The notes under the pieces were generated by a model that did not search any database, was not told the origin of the DNA, and saw nothing but the letters and a program-made list of their open reading frames with translations. From assembly GCA_905203765.1 (NCBI GenBank), contig CAJKXC010000007.1:15975-79974 (forward strand): 64,000 bases of DNA. Reading direction: 5' to 3'. This DNA comes from an uncultured Bacteroides sp. (GTDB taxonomy: Bacteria; Bacteroidota; Bacteroidia; Bacteroidales; Bacteroidaceae). Within the stretch, counting starts at the first letter, position 1. Every line of letters starts with the position of its first letter. Positions 44,614 through 53,471 of this stretch are shown here, piece by piece. The position numbers and the translations under genes were made by a program.

Positions 44614-45483
44614 ATGAACAACAAATTTTTATATGCATGCGGTTGCGTCCTCTTAGCAGGAGCATTAACTTCTTGTGGTGGAAATGCCAAAAAAACTGAA
44701 GCTGCAAGTGATGAAGTTGCCACTATGCCTGAATACAAGGTATTGGATAATCCTCAAGTAGACCTGTCCGCCTATCCGGTAGACAAGGACGGCTATATCG
44801 TTCTGTTCGACGGAAAAGAGATGAAAGGCTGGCGCGGATACGGAAAAGACTACATTCCTTCCAAGTGGACGGTAGAAGACGGATGTATCAAGTTCAACGG
44901 TACAGGTGGCGGTGAAGCCCAGGAAGGTGACGGCGGCGACTTGATCTTCGCACACAAGTTCAAAAACTTCGAGCTGGAATTGGAATGGAAGATCTCCAAA
45001 GGCGGTAACTCAGGTATCCTGTACCTGGCACAGGAAGTAGAGTCCAAAGACCCTGCAACCGGCGAATGGAGACTGGAACCGATCTACATCTCCGCTCCCG
45101 AAGCTCAGGTGCTGGATAACGAAAACCACCCGGATGCTAAATTGGGTAAGGATAACAACCGTCAGTCCATGTCTCTTTATGACATGATTCCGGCTAAACC
45201 GCAGAATGCAAAACCATTCGGCGAATGGAACAAGGCAAAGGTTATGGTTTTCAAAGGAACTGTAGTTCACGGACAGAACGACGAGAACGTTGTTGAATAC
45301 CACCTCTGGACACAGAAATGGACTGACATGTTGCAGGCAAGCAAGTTCAGCAAAGAAGACTGGCCGCTTGCATTCGAGTTGTTGAACAATGTCGGTGGTG
45401 CTAACCACGAAGGTTACATTGCTTTCCAAGATCATGGCGACGACGTATGGTTCCGTAACATACGCATCAAGATTCTGGACTAA
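44614..45483 (+). CDS. DUF1080 (3-keto-disaccharide hydrolase) lipoprotein
   Basis: 289 residues. The lipobox is ALTSC, followed by a short acidic linker. A DUF1080 beta-sandwich (residues about 60-288) has YIVLFDGKEMKGWRGYG, WTVEDGCIKFNGTGGG, FKNFELELEWKISKGGNSGI and ends YIAFQDHGDDVWFRNIRIKIL. The Pfam family is now named 3-keto-disaccharide hydrolase. It lies with two oxidoreductases and an isomerase-like protein, so it probably splits oxidised glycosides in the periplasm or at the surface. Confidence 0.9.
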   Translation: MNNKFLYACGCVLLAGALTSCGGNAKKTEAASDEVATMPEYKVLDNPQVDLSAYPVDKDGYIVLFDGKEMKGWRGYGKDYIPSKWTVEDGCIKFNGTGGGEAQEGDGGDLIFAHKFKNFELELEWKISKGGNSGILYLAQEVESKDPATGEWRLEPIYISAPEAQVLDNENHPDAKLGKDNNRQSMSLYDMIPAKPQNAKPFGEWNKAKVMVFKGTVVHGQNDENVVEYHLWTQKWTDMLQASKFSKEDWPLAFELLNNVGGANHEGYIAFQDHGDDVWFRNIRIKILD

Positions 45484-45521
45484 GCAATCAGCAAGAAACC
45501 ATTAAATAAAAATCAATTATC

Positions 45522-46412
45522 ATGAAAAAACAAACATTATTCATTCTGCTCCTCGCCTGCATCATTGCAGTTCCTACTTCACTGAAGGCGCAGAAGAAAG
45601 ACATTGCCGTACAGATGTATTCGGTAAGAGACCTTATCGGCGGTGACGTAAGCCAGCCCGATAAGTACAAGACGTATACAACGATTCTGAAGAACCTGGC
45701 AAACATGGGATATACCGCTGTCGAAGCAGCCAACTATAACGATGGCAAATTCTATGGCCGTACCCCAAAAGACTTCAAGAAAGATATCGAAACTGCCGGC
45801 ATGAGAGTATTGTCTTCGCATACCGGTAAAGGTCTGTCCGAAGCAGAAATAGCATCCGGAGACTTCAGCGAATCACTGAAGTGGTGGGATCAGGCTATCA
45901 AGGATCATAAAGCAGCAGGCATGTCCTACATCGTGACTCCGTATCTTGGTGTTCCCAAAACGCTGAAAGAACTTCAGGCATATTGCGACTATTACAATGA
46001 AATCGGCAAGAGATGCAAAGCCAACGGTTTGAAGTACGGTTATCATAATCATGCACACGAATTCCAGAAAGTGGAAGACCAAACGATGCTGGATTATATG
46101 ATTACGCACACCAACCCGGAATATGTATTCTTCGAAATGGACGTATATTGGGTAGTAAGAGGCCAGAACAGCCCGGTGGCATACTTCAAGAAGTATCCGG
46201 GACGTTTCCATATCCTGCACATCAAGGACGATCGCGAGATCGGACAGAGCGGAATGGTAGGCTTCGACGCCATCTTCAACAATACCAAGGTAGCAGGTGT
46301 GGAAAACATCGTTGTCGAGGTAGAAAGATACAACCTGCCGGTAGAAGAGAGTGTAAAAGCCAGTATAGACTACTTGCTGAAGGCACCTTTTGTAAAAGCA
46401 AGCTACAAGTAA
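45522..46412 (+). CDS. Exported sugar phosphate isomerase/epimerase-like TIM-barrel protein
   Basis: 296 residues. The signal peptide is MKKQTLFILLLACIIAVPTS ending near LKAQ. An AP-endonuclease-2/xylose isomerase-like TIM barrel follows with IAVQMYSVRDLI, GYTAVEAANY, YGYHNHAHEF (metal His), FFEMDVYWVVRG, FHILHIKDD and ENIVVEVERY. Putative metal ligands Glu, His and Asp are present. As an exported member it acts outside the cytoplasm; relatives in such operons may act as lyases on 3-keto-glycosides. It lies 38 bases after the DUF1080 gene. Confidence 0.88.
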   Translation: MKKQTLFILLLACIIAVPTSLKAQKKDIAVQMYSVRDLIGGDVSQPDKYKTYTTILKNLANMGYTAVEAANYNDGKFYGRTPKDFKKDIETAGMRVLSSHTGKGLSEAEIASGDFSESLKWWDQAIKDHKAAGMSYIVTPYLGVPKTLKELQAYCDYYNEIGKRCKANGLKYGYHNHAHEFQKVEDQTMLDYMITHTNPEYVFFEMDVYWVVRGQNSPVAYFKKYPGRFHILHIKDDREIGQSGMVGFDAIFNNTKVAGVENIVVEVERYNLPVEESVKASIDYLLKAPFVKASYK

Positions 46413-46452
46413 ACGGATGTCTGTCTTTGAATCTCCTTTAACAGATAAACAA

Positions 46453-47838
46453 ATGAGTAGACTGACAACAATCTTACTGGTATGTGGCCTTGTGCTGCTG
46501 AGTTCATGCAGTAACTCTTCCAGCCGGAAACTATTCGATGGAGCCAATCTGGAAGATTGGCAGACATCGGGTAATGTGCTGGTGAGGGACAGCTCGCTGA
46601 TATTGTCCGGCTTCAACTCCCGGGCTGCATTGAAGAATAGCGTATATAAGAATTTCGATTTGCACCTGCGGGCACGCACCACTTCCGGTGGAACGGGCTA
46701 TATCGCTTTTCATACAGACGACTCGGAGAAAGGTTATCGTGTTGCTATCAACAACGATAACGACGCTCCCATCTGGTGGAAAAAGACCGGCAGCTTGTTG
46801 TCAGTCCGCAATCTCACCAAGAGTTTCGTGAAAGAAGGCCAATGGTTCGACATGGATATCCGCGTGGAAGGGCAAGCCATTACAGTGAAAGTAAATGGCG
46901 AGCCGGTAGTGGAATACATAGAACCGGAACATCCTTATCGCGTTTCTCCCAATGAGAAGGCGCTCTTGTCCGAAGGTACCATCGAGCTCATCAGCAATGG
47001 GCAGGGAGATGTCGAGTTCAAAGACATCTTCATCGAGACGATTGACGGACGGGGCATCGACACTGCCGCCCAGTTTGCCCAGGCAGGCGACGAGCAGACG
47101 GATGAAATCATAAGGCTTCATCAGGAAGACTTCCCCGTGCTGGACTATCATGTGCACCTGAAAGGCGGGCTTACTAAGGAAGTGGCTGCCGCACAGTCGC
47201 GCCGGCTGGGCATCAACTATGTGGTAGCGCCCAACTGCGGCATCGGTTTCCCGATAACGGATGACGAAGGAGTCTATTGTTTCCTCGATTCCATGCGCAC
47301 GCAGCCCTTTATCCTTGCCATGCAAGGCGAAGGCAGGGAGTGGCCGACGACTTTCTCCGAAGCGGCACGCAAGGAGTTCGACTTTGTATTTACCGATGCG
47401 CTGACGTTCACCGACAGAAAAGGACGGCGCGTCCGTCTGTGGATAGACGACGAGGTATTTATCGATAACGAGCAGGAGTACATGGACTTGATTGTAGAGA
47501 AAATGTGCGACGTGTTCAAAGAACCTGCCGATATCTACGTAAATCCATTCTTCCTGCCTACGCAGATGAACGACCGGTACGATATGTTCTGGACAGACCA
47601 ACGCGTAAACAAAGTAATCGCCGCCCTGAAGCAAAGCGGAAAGGTGCTGGAGATAAACGAACTTTACCAGATTCCGAGCAAAGCCATCATCATGAAGGCC
47701 AAAGAAGCGGGACTCAAATTCTCCTTCGGCACCAACAATGTGAAGCCGGAAGTCGGGAAGTTGGAATACGCCATCCGGATGAAGAAAGAATGCGGTCTGA
47801 AGGCACAAGACATGTATAAGCCTAAGATTAAATTGTAG
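46453..47838 (+). CDS. Lipoprotein with DUF1080-like N-terminal and PHP-like C-terminal domains
   Basis: About 461 residues from ATG 46453; an in-frame ATG at 46417 is less likely because MSRLTTILLVCGLVLLSSC gives a standard lipobox at Cys19. Residues about 28-200 resemble a DUF1080/laminin-like sandwich (RKLFDGANLEDWQTSGN, FHTDDSEKGYRVAINNDND, GDVEFKDIFIET). Residues about 225-461 look like a PHP domain: DYHVHL with HxH at 233-235, then VLEINELYQIP with a Glu, and FSFGTNNVKP where PHP proteins have GSDAH. Some metal ligands thus seem changed. Overall a two-module enzyme or binding protein at the end of the operon; activity unknown. Confidence 0.78.
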   Translation: MSRLTTILLVCGLVLLSSCSNSSSRKLFDGANLEDWQTSGNVLVRDSSLILSGFNSRAALKNSVYKNFDLHLRARTTSGGTGYIAFHTDDSEKGYRVAINNDNDAPIWWKKTGSLLSVRNLTKSFVKEGQWFDMDIRVEGQAITVKVNGEPVVEYIEPEHPYRVSPNEKALLSEGTIELISNGQGDVEFKDIFIETIDGRGIDTAAQFAQAGDEQTDEIIRLHQEDFPVLDYHVHLKGGLTKEVAAAQSRRLGINYVVAPNCGIGFPITDDEGVYCFLDSMRTQPFILAMQGEGREWPTTFSEAARKEFDFVFTDALTFTDRKGRRVRLWIDDEVFIDNEQEYMDLIVEKMCDVFKEPADIYVNPFFLPTQMNDRYDMFWTDQRVNKVIAALKQSGKVLEINELYQIPSKAIIMKAKEAGLKFSFGTNNVKPEVGKLEYAIRMKKECGLKAQDMYKPKIKL

Positions 47839-47863
47839 ATTCAAAGGAAATAAAAAGAAAAGC

Positions 47864-47895
47864 AAAGAGCAGCCGAATGGTTGCTCTTTCTTTTT
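47864..47895 (+). terminator. Terminator of the 3-keto-glycoside operon
   Basis: AAAGAGCAGCC and GGTTGCTCTTT form an 11-base stem (one G-T pair) with loop GAAT, followed by CTTTTTT. Confidence 0.9.
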
Positions 47896-48112
47896 TCGAC
47901 ATACCGGAACAAGGAGATAATTATCAATAGGAAAAGAAGAAGAACGATTCCTTTTACAGAAAGACAGACTATTCACGGTTTTACTATCACGACCGTTCCA
48001 AAGAAGCAGAGTAAATAGGAAATCACTGCATAAAGGCAGGAATGGATATGCAGAAATACTGTATATTATGCAGGCATTATACGATATTAAGGCAAGAAAT
48101 ATCAGATTCATC

Positions 48113-48244
48113 GAAACAGATGGTGTGTTTTGCGGCAATAGATTATCTGTTTCGCGGTGAAAGACTATATGTTTTCCGCGGAAAGACTATATGTTCCACA
48201 CCGGGGAACTATAGATGCACCGACCGGGAACTATATATTGAGCA
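48113..48244. repeat. Array D: six 22-base units
   Basis: Six in-phase 22-base units start at 48113, 48135, 48157, 48179, 48201 and 48223. Cores drift along the array: AAACAGATGGTGTGTTT, CAATAGATTATCTGTTT, GAAAGACTATATGTTTT, GAAAGACTATATGTTCC, GGGAACTATAGATGCAC and GGGAACTATATATTGAG, with GC-rich spacers (CGCGG, CACCGG). The first two resemble array B cores 29 kb away. It lies 3' of the DUF1080/PHP-like gene. Confidence 0.82.
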
Positions 48245-48607
48245 AAAAAGAAGGTTTGCTGCGCTATAAGGAAGGAATATCCGTCCCGATACCAGATATT
48301 ATATTATCGGCATATCAAGGCGCAGACATACTTTCGGACACCAAACAGAGAGAATACATTCCGGCATGGCATTCATTTAACAGATTACATTTCATCTTGC
48401 AATATCGCTAATGCACGAGAACGGCTTATTCTCACTTCCACCGGTCACTATCAAGGTACGGAGCAAGCAGCCGCGTTTGAAAATACAATTTGTCACTTTG
48501 ACAATCTTCATTCGCGGTGCAACTCTGTTCCCTTACAAATAAATCTTAAAACAAGAAACAAAGCCTGTCGAACGCTGTTGGAAGGGGAAACTCTAAAAAC
48601 AACAGTT

Positions 48608-49651
48608 ATGAATTACGGAATCAGTATTCTCTTCAGAGCCATACCGTTATTGATGGCTCTCTTCTGCTTCGGCTATGGAGCCTTTGTGCTGCACGAGGGA
48701 CTGGACTCGGCAAAGTTCGTTGCCGGTCCGGTAGTTTTCTCTTTAGGAATGATTTGTATTGCCCTGTTTGCCACGGCGGCTACCATCATCAGGCAGATTA
48801 TCCACACTTATAACTCTGTTGCCAAATACGCCCTTCCCATTATCGGCTACCTGGCAGCTATCCTGACGGTAATTTACGGTTGGGAACATATGCACACAGC
48901 ATTTACGGTAAGCAACTTCGTTTCGGGGCACGTCATCTGCGGAGTGGGCTTCATCACTGCCTGCGTTGCTACTACCGCCACCGCCTCTACCCGCTTCACC
49001 CTTATCCCCGCCAACTCGGAACGGACTGACCACGAGCAACCGCGAACCGCCTTCAGCCGTACGCAGGGGAATATACTGATAACCATAGCCACCATCCTTG
49101 CACTGGTAGCATGGGTATGGACCTTCATGCTGCTGTCCCAAAGCGACAAGCATAATGCCTACTATGTAGCAGGCCACGTGATGGCAGGACTTGCCTGCAT
49201 CTGTTCCAGCCTGGTAGCATTGGTGGCAACCATCGTCCGACAGATACGCAACAACTACACCAAGCCCGAACGGAAGCAATGGCCTGCCCTCGTCCTGGTG
49301 ATGGGAAGCATCAGCATCCTCTGGGGACTGCTGGTACTGTGCAACAGTAACCTTTCGCTGGCTACTACCGGATATATCATGATAGGTTTGGGACTGGTAT
49401 GCTACAGCATTTCCAGCAAAGTAATCCTGCTTGCCGCCATCTGGCGGAACACCTTCAAGCTTGCCAACCGCATCCCGCTTATTCCGGTATTCACGGCACT
49501 GGCATGCTTGTTCCTTTCCGCCTTTCTGTTCGAGATGGCAAACATACACGATGCTTATTTCGTTCCGGCGCGTGTACTTACCGGACTGGGTGGTATCTGC
49601 TTCACGCTGTTCTCCATCGTGAGCATTCTGGAAAGCGGCACTTCTAAGTAG
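48608..49651 (+). CDS. DUF2776 integral membrane protein
   Basis: About 347 residues with ten hydrophobic helices (for example AIPLLMALFCFGYGAFVL and ALPIIGYLAAILTVIYGWEH). The two halves share repeated 'Y.V.GHV..G...I..SL.AL.ATIVRQI' patterns, matching DUF2776 (YhiM-like) proteins, which are linked to acid survival in E. coli. No transport substrate is known. The ATG at 48608 (MNYGISILFRAI) is chosen over 48578. Its stop overlaps the convergent pgl stop by 8 bases. Confidence 0.82.
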   Translation: MNYGISILFRAIPLLMALFCFGYGAFVLHEGLDSAKFVAGPVVFSLGMICIALFATAATIIRQIIHTYNSVAKYALPIIGYLAAILTVIYGWEHMHTAFTVSNFVSGHVICGVGFITACVATTATASTRFTLIPANSERTDHEQPRTAFSRTQGNILITIATILALVAWVWTFMLLSQSDKHNAYYVAGHVMAGLACICSSLVALVATIVRQIRNNYTKPERKQWPALVLVMGSISILWGLLVLCNSNLSLATTGYIMIGLGLVCYSISSKVILLAAIWRNTFKLANRIPLIPVFTALACLFLSAFLFEMANIHDAYFVPARVLTGLGGICFTLFSIVSILESGTSK

Positions 49652-50363
49652 TGCCCGCCTTTCCGCCATTGGCCTGGGCATCGAGGAAGAGTTCCACGTG
49701 TTCGGCATGATGCGCCACGTAAGCGGCCGGCCCCGTGTCACCCGAATCAAGGATATCGCGGACAACATCCGCCTTATTCTTGCCGGTGATAAAGAAAATC
49801 AGCTTCTTGGCAGCAAAGAGCAGACAGCCCGTCATGGCGACGCGCTTCTGTCCGTTATACGGGTTGATGCTCGCCTCATAGGGATGAAACGAAGAGAGCA
49901 GATATTCCTGCCCGGGAAAGATGGAAGATGTATGTCCGTCGTCTCCCGCGCCAAGCAGCACGGCATCAAAAGCCGGGAAGCCGCCCCAAAGCGGAACCGT
50001 ACGCGCCACCATATCCGAATAGTCCTTCGCCTCGGTCTCGGGGCGTTTGGTTCCGTAGATGGGATAGATGTATTCATCCGGTATGCCCACTTCGTTCAGC
50101 AGCAGGCGGCGCATGGTGCCGTAGTTGCTTTCGCAATCCTCGGCAGGCACGCAACGCTCGTCCACCCAGTAGATGCGCATCCGCATCCAGGGGGTGACGT
50201 CTTTATAGTCGTTAGCCCAAATGTCGAACATCAGCGAAGGGGTGGTTCCCCCGCTGAAGGCAAAGTAGAATATCTTGTCCGGCTCACTCTCCATCATTGC
50301 AATGAGGTGCTTTATCAGCGCGTGTGCCGTCTCAGTAGCAGTCTGGTAAATATAACTTTTCAT
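49644..50363 (-). CDS. pgl: 6-Phosphogluconolactonase
   Basis: 239 residues of the glucosamine-6-phosphate isomerase/6-phosphogluconolactonase superfamily. Features are FAFSGGTTPSLMFD (phosphate loop), YWVDERCVPAEDCESN and LLGAGDDGHTSSIFPG. It hydrolyses 6-phosphogluconolactone after Zwf. It overlaps zwf by 4 bases, so the two are coupled. Its 3' end runs into the DUF2776 gene. Confidence 0.93.
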   Translation of the reverse strand: MKSYIYQTATETAHALIKHLIAMMESEPDKIFYFAFSGGTTPSLMFDIWANDYKDVTPWMRMRIYWVDERCVPAEDCESNYGTMRRLLLNEVGIPDEYIYPIYGTKRPETEAKDYSDMVARTVPLWGGFPAFDAVLLGAGDDGHTSSIFPGQEYLLSSFHPYEASINPYNGQKRVAMTGCLLFAAKKLIFFITGKNKADVVRDILDSGDTGPAAYVAHHAEHVELFLDAQANGGKAGTT

Positions 50364-51856
50364 AACTCACAATATTCATCTGTATTCGTCAAATTCTTAC
50401 AAGGATTAGTCCATTCGGCACCGTGTTCGCGCATCATGGCTTCGCTCTCCAACGGCCCCCAGGTGCCTGCGGGATAGCCGTAGAGCGGAGCGTCGGGATG
50501 TTCTTTCCAGTAACGCAGCACGGGGTCGAAGAATCGCCATGAGGCTTCTACGGCATCACTGCGGGTGAAGAGCGTAGGATCGCCCTGTATGCAATCTTCT
50601 ATCAGGCGGGCATAGGCGTCGCCGGTGGGCAGGCCGCCCAGCTTGTCGTAGCTGAAGTCCATCATCACCTGCTTCACGTCGAACCCCGAACCGGGCATCT
50701 TCATGCCGAACTTCAGCACAATGCCTTCGTTGGGTTGCAGGCGGAGAATGAGTTTATTGGCACGCGGACAGTGGCCGCCTTCGCAGCGGAACATCTGATG
50801 GGGCGTCTCGCGGAAGTGGACAACAATCTCGGTTACTTTCGTCGGCATCTGTTTGCCGGTGCGGATGTAGAAGGGCACGCCGCTCCAGCGCCAGTTGTTG
50901 ATGCCGATCTTCATGGCAATGTAGGTCTCCGTACGCGAGTCGGGAGCTACGTTCTTCTCCTCACGATAGCCCGGCTTGGAACCCGAAGCGGTGTATTGCC
51001 CTCGAACGATGTGCTCGTTCAGGTCTTCTTCCGTCAGGGGGGCGAGGGATTCGTACACCTTCACCACTTCGTTGCGGAAGTTGTCGGCATTGAAGATGGC
51101 GGGCGGCTCGAGGGCAGTCAGTGCCACAAGCTGGATAAGGTGGTTCTGCACCATGTCGCGCAGTGCGCCGGCGCCTTCGTAGAAGCCACCGCGGGCTTCG
51201 ATGCCCAGGTTCTCGACGGCGGTGATTTCGACGTAATCGATGTAGTTGCGATTCCACAACGGCTCGAAGATGCCGTTGGCAAAGCGGAAAGCGAGAATAT
51301 TCTGCGCCGTTTCCTTGCCCAGGAAGTGATCGATGCGGTAAATCTGATGTTCCTCAAAGACGGAAGCATAGATCTTATTCAGTTTCTGTGCCGACTCCAG
51401 GTCGTATCCGAAAGGTTTCTCCACAATGATGCGGGCGTGGGGACGATTCAGACGGGCGGCTTTGAGGTGCAACGGAATGACGCCGTACAGGGACGGGGGC
51501 GTGGCGAGATAGAAGAGCAGGTTGTCCGGTTTCTCTTCGCCGGTAAGTTCCTGCAAGCGCCGGTCGAGGAGAGGATATCCCTCTGCCTCGGCAGGGTCGA
51601 GGGTGAGGTAATGCAGATGGCTGCAAAACGCTTCCAATTCTTCTTCCTTCCGGTCTTTGGCAGGAACGAAGTTCTGCAATTCGCCCAGGATATACTGCCG
51701 GTAGTACTCGTCGGTATATTCGGTGCGCCCTATGCCCAGGATGGAAAAACCATCCGGCAGGCGGGCATCTTTATATAAGGTATATAGCGCCGGCATCAGT
51801 TTGCGTTTGGTCAAGTCGCCCGAAGCGCCGAAAATTATCATTGTAAATTTGCTCAT
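50360..51856 (-). CDS. zwf: Glucose-6-phosphate 1-dehydrogenase
   Basis: 498 residues. The nucleotide-binding start is IFGASGDLTKRKLMPAL; the substrate/catalytic block is YRIDHFLGKETAQNI. Further family blocks are RWSGVPFYIRTGKQMP and the C-terminal GYPAGTWGP. It oxidises glucose-6-phosphate to 6-phosphogluconolactone with NAD(P). Order gnd-zwf-pgl gives the full oxidative branch of the pentose phosphate pathway. Gap to gnd is 12 bases. Confidence 0.96.
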   Translation of the reverse strand: MSKFTMIIFGASGDLTKRKLMPALYTLYKDARLPDGFSILGIGRTEYTDEYYRQYILGELQNFVPAKDRKEEELEAFCSHLHYLTLDPAEAEGYPLLDRRLQELTGEEKPDNLLFYLATPPSLYGVIPLHLKAARLNRPHARIIVEKPFGYDLESAQKLNKIYASVFEEHQIYRIDHFLGKETAQNILAFRFANGIFEPLWNRNYIDYVEITAVENLGIEARGGFYEGAGALRDMVQNHLIQLVALTALEPPAIFNADNFRNEVVKVYESLAPLTEEDLNEHIVRGQYTASGSKPGYREEKNVAPDSRTETYIAMKIGINNWRWSGVPFYIRTGKQMPTKVTEIVVHFRETPHQMFRCEGGHCPRANKLILRLQPNEGIVLKFGMKMPGSGFDVKQVMMDFSYDKLGGLPTGDAYARLIEDCIQGDPTLFTRSDAVEASWRFFDPVLRYWKEHPDAPLYGYPAGTWGPLESEAMMREHGAEWTNPCKNLTNTDEYCEL

Positions 51857-51868
51857 AAGTCTTTCTTT

Positions 51869-53344
51869 TTACACGTTGTAACTCCCCGATTTCGTATCTC
51901 CCCCGTGCCCCGTCCAATTCTCGTGGAAGAATTGTCCGCGCAGTTCGTCTGTCCGTTCAAAGGTGTGCGCACCGAAGTAGTCGCGCTGGGCCTGAATCAT
52001 GTTGGCAGGCAACTTGGCCGAAACCAGCGAATAGAAATAATTCAGTGCGGACGAGAAGGCGGGTACCGGAAGCTCTTCCTTCATGGATTGTGCCACCAGG
52101 TGTTTCCAACCGGAAAGTAATTGCTGCATCTCGTTCTTGAAGTAAGGCGCCAGCAACAGGTGGCGGGGTTTATTCTCTGCCTCGAATGCTGCGGCAATGT
52201 CGTTCAGGAAGATACTGCGGATAATGCAACCGCCCCGCCACATGCGGGCGATGGATGCCAGGTCGAGGTTCCAACCGAAAGCATCGGAAGCACGCTGCAA
52301 CACGGCAAAGCCTTGCGCATAGGACACCAGCTTGGAAGCATAGAGCGCCGAGTGGATATCTTTCACCAACTCCAGCTTATTGTACACCACCTGCGAGTGT
52401 TGGCAAGTATACTGTTTGGAAGCCGCCTCGCGCAACTCTTTCTGTGCCGACAGGCTGCGTTCGAATACCGCCGTAGCAATCAGTCCCAACGGCATACCCA
52501 GTTCCATTGCGTTGATGACAGACCACTTGCCCGTTCCTTTTTGTCCGGCAGTGTCCAGGATCTTGTCTATCAGGTATCCGCCGGACTTGTCCTTATGGCG
52601 CAGGATATTGGCTGTTATCTCAATAAGATAACTGCGCAGCTTGCCTTCATTCCATTGGGCAAAGATTTCCGCCATCTGCTCGTTGTTCAGGTCGAGCAGC
52701 TTCTTCATCACCCAATAAGATTCGGCAATGAGTTGCATATCGCCATACTCGATGCCGTTGTGTATCATCTTCACAAAGTGACCGGAACCGGCAGGGCCGA
52801 TCCACTGGCAACACGGAGTGCCGTCGGACGCCTTGGCTGCAATGCTCTGCAAGATAGGCTTCACTTCTTCCCATGCACTCACCGAACCGCCGGGCATGAT
52901 GGAAGCACCGTTCAGCGCTCCTTCCTCACCACCGGAAACACCTGCACCCACGAAGCGGAAGCCTTTCTTCTCGGCCAACTCTACGCGACGGTTGGTATCT
53001 TCGTAATTCGAGTTACCGCCGTCTATCAATATATCTCCTTCGGTAAGGTGGGGAAAAAGTTGCTCCATCAGTTCATCTACCGCACTACCGGCACGAACCA
53101 TCATCATGATTTTACGGGGAACGGCGATAGAGGCCACAAAGTCGGCTATATCCGTATAGCCTTCAATGCTCTTTCCACGGGCACGACCGTTCACGAAACG
53201 TTCCACCACTCCTTCTTCCACTCCCGGAACGGTACGGTTGTAAACCGAAACATTCCATCCTTTATCTGCCATATTAAGGGCCAGATTCTCTCCCATGACA
53301 GCAAGTCCGATAAGACCAATGTCTGTTTTATTTAAGTTCTCCAT
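51869..53344 (-). CDS. gnd: 6-Phosphogluconate dehydrogenase (decarboxylating)
   Basis: 491 residues. The NADP-binding region is GLIGLAVMGENLALNMADKG (residues about 12-31). The 6PGD signature GAGVSGGEEGALNG, catalytic Lys in SGHFVKMIHNGIEYGD and C-terminal NWTGHGG match the family. It forms ribulose-5-phosphate and CO2. First gene of the minus-strand gnd-zwf-pgl operon; I did not find a clear consensus promoter in front of it. Confidence 0.96.
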   Translation of the reverse strand: MENLNKTDIGLIGLAVMGENLALNMADKGWNVSVYNRTVPGVEEGVVERFVNGRARGKSIEGYTDIADFVASIAVPRKIMMMVRAGSAVDELMEQLFPHLTEGDILIDGGNSNYEDTNRRVELAEKKGFRFVGAGVSGGEEGALNGASIMPGGSVSAWEEVKPILQSIAAKASDGTPCCQWIGPAGSGHFVKMIHNGIEYGDMQLIAESYWVMKKLLDLNNEQMAEIFAQWNEGKLRSYLIEITANILRHKDKSGGYLIDKILDTAGQKGTGKWSVINAMELGMPLGLIATAVFERSLSAQKELREAASKQYTCQHSQVVYNKLELVKDIHSALYASKLVSYAQGFAVLQRASDAFGWNLDLASIARMWRGGCIIRSIFLNDIAAAFEAENKPRHLLLAPYFKNEMQQLLSGWKHLVAQSMKEELPVPAFSSALNYFYSLVSAKLPANMIQAQRDYFGAHTFERTDELRGQFFHENWTGHGGDTKSGSYNV

Positions 53345-53421
53345 ATTCTATTTAAATTTAACTTTATATCAAAACAAAGTGCTTATAGCATTTGTTCGTA
53401 TGAATTTCGAAAATAAAATGT

Positions 53422-53429
53422 TACTTTTG
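53422..53429 (+). promoter_or_regulatory. -7 box of the symporter gene
   Basis: TACTTTTG, 42 bases before the ATG at 53472. Confidence 0.55.
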
Positions 53430-53471
53430 TCAGTCAGAATGCTATATCATTAAAACAGAAACTCAAAGCTC

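Larger units (their letters stand above)
47839..48607. other. Long intergenic region with terminator and array D
   Basis: 769 bases without a convincing gene. It holds the operon terminator (47864-47895) and array D (48113-48244). In 47896-48112 and 48245-48607 I see no clear gene, promoter or RNA. Short open frames across the array are not credible because 22 is not a multiple of three and their composition follows the repeat. Confidence 0.7.

Noticed and set aside
46801..48138. Minus-strand frame of 445 codons opposite the DUF1080/PHP-like gene
   Set aside because: Overlaps a conserved operon gene and its terminator; no recognisable domain.
48042..48269. Plus-strand frame over array D
   Set aside because: Crosses the 22-base repeats, which are not a multiple of three; no family features or promoter.
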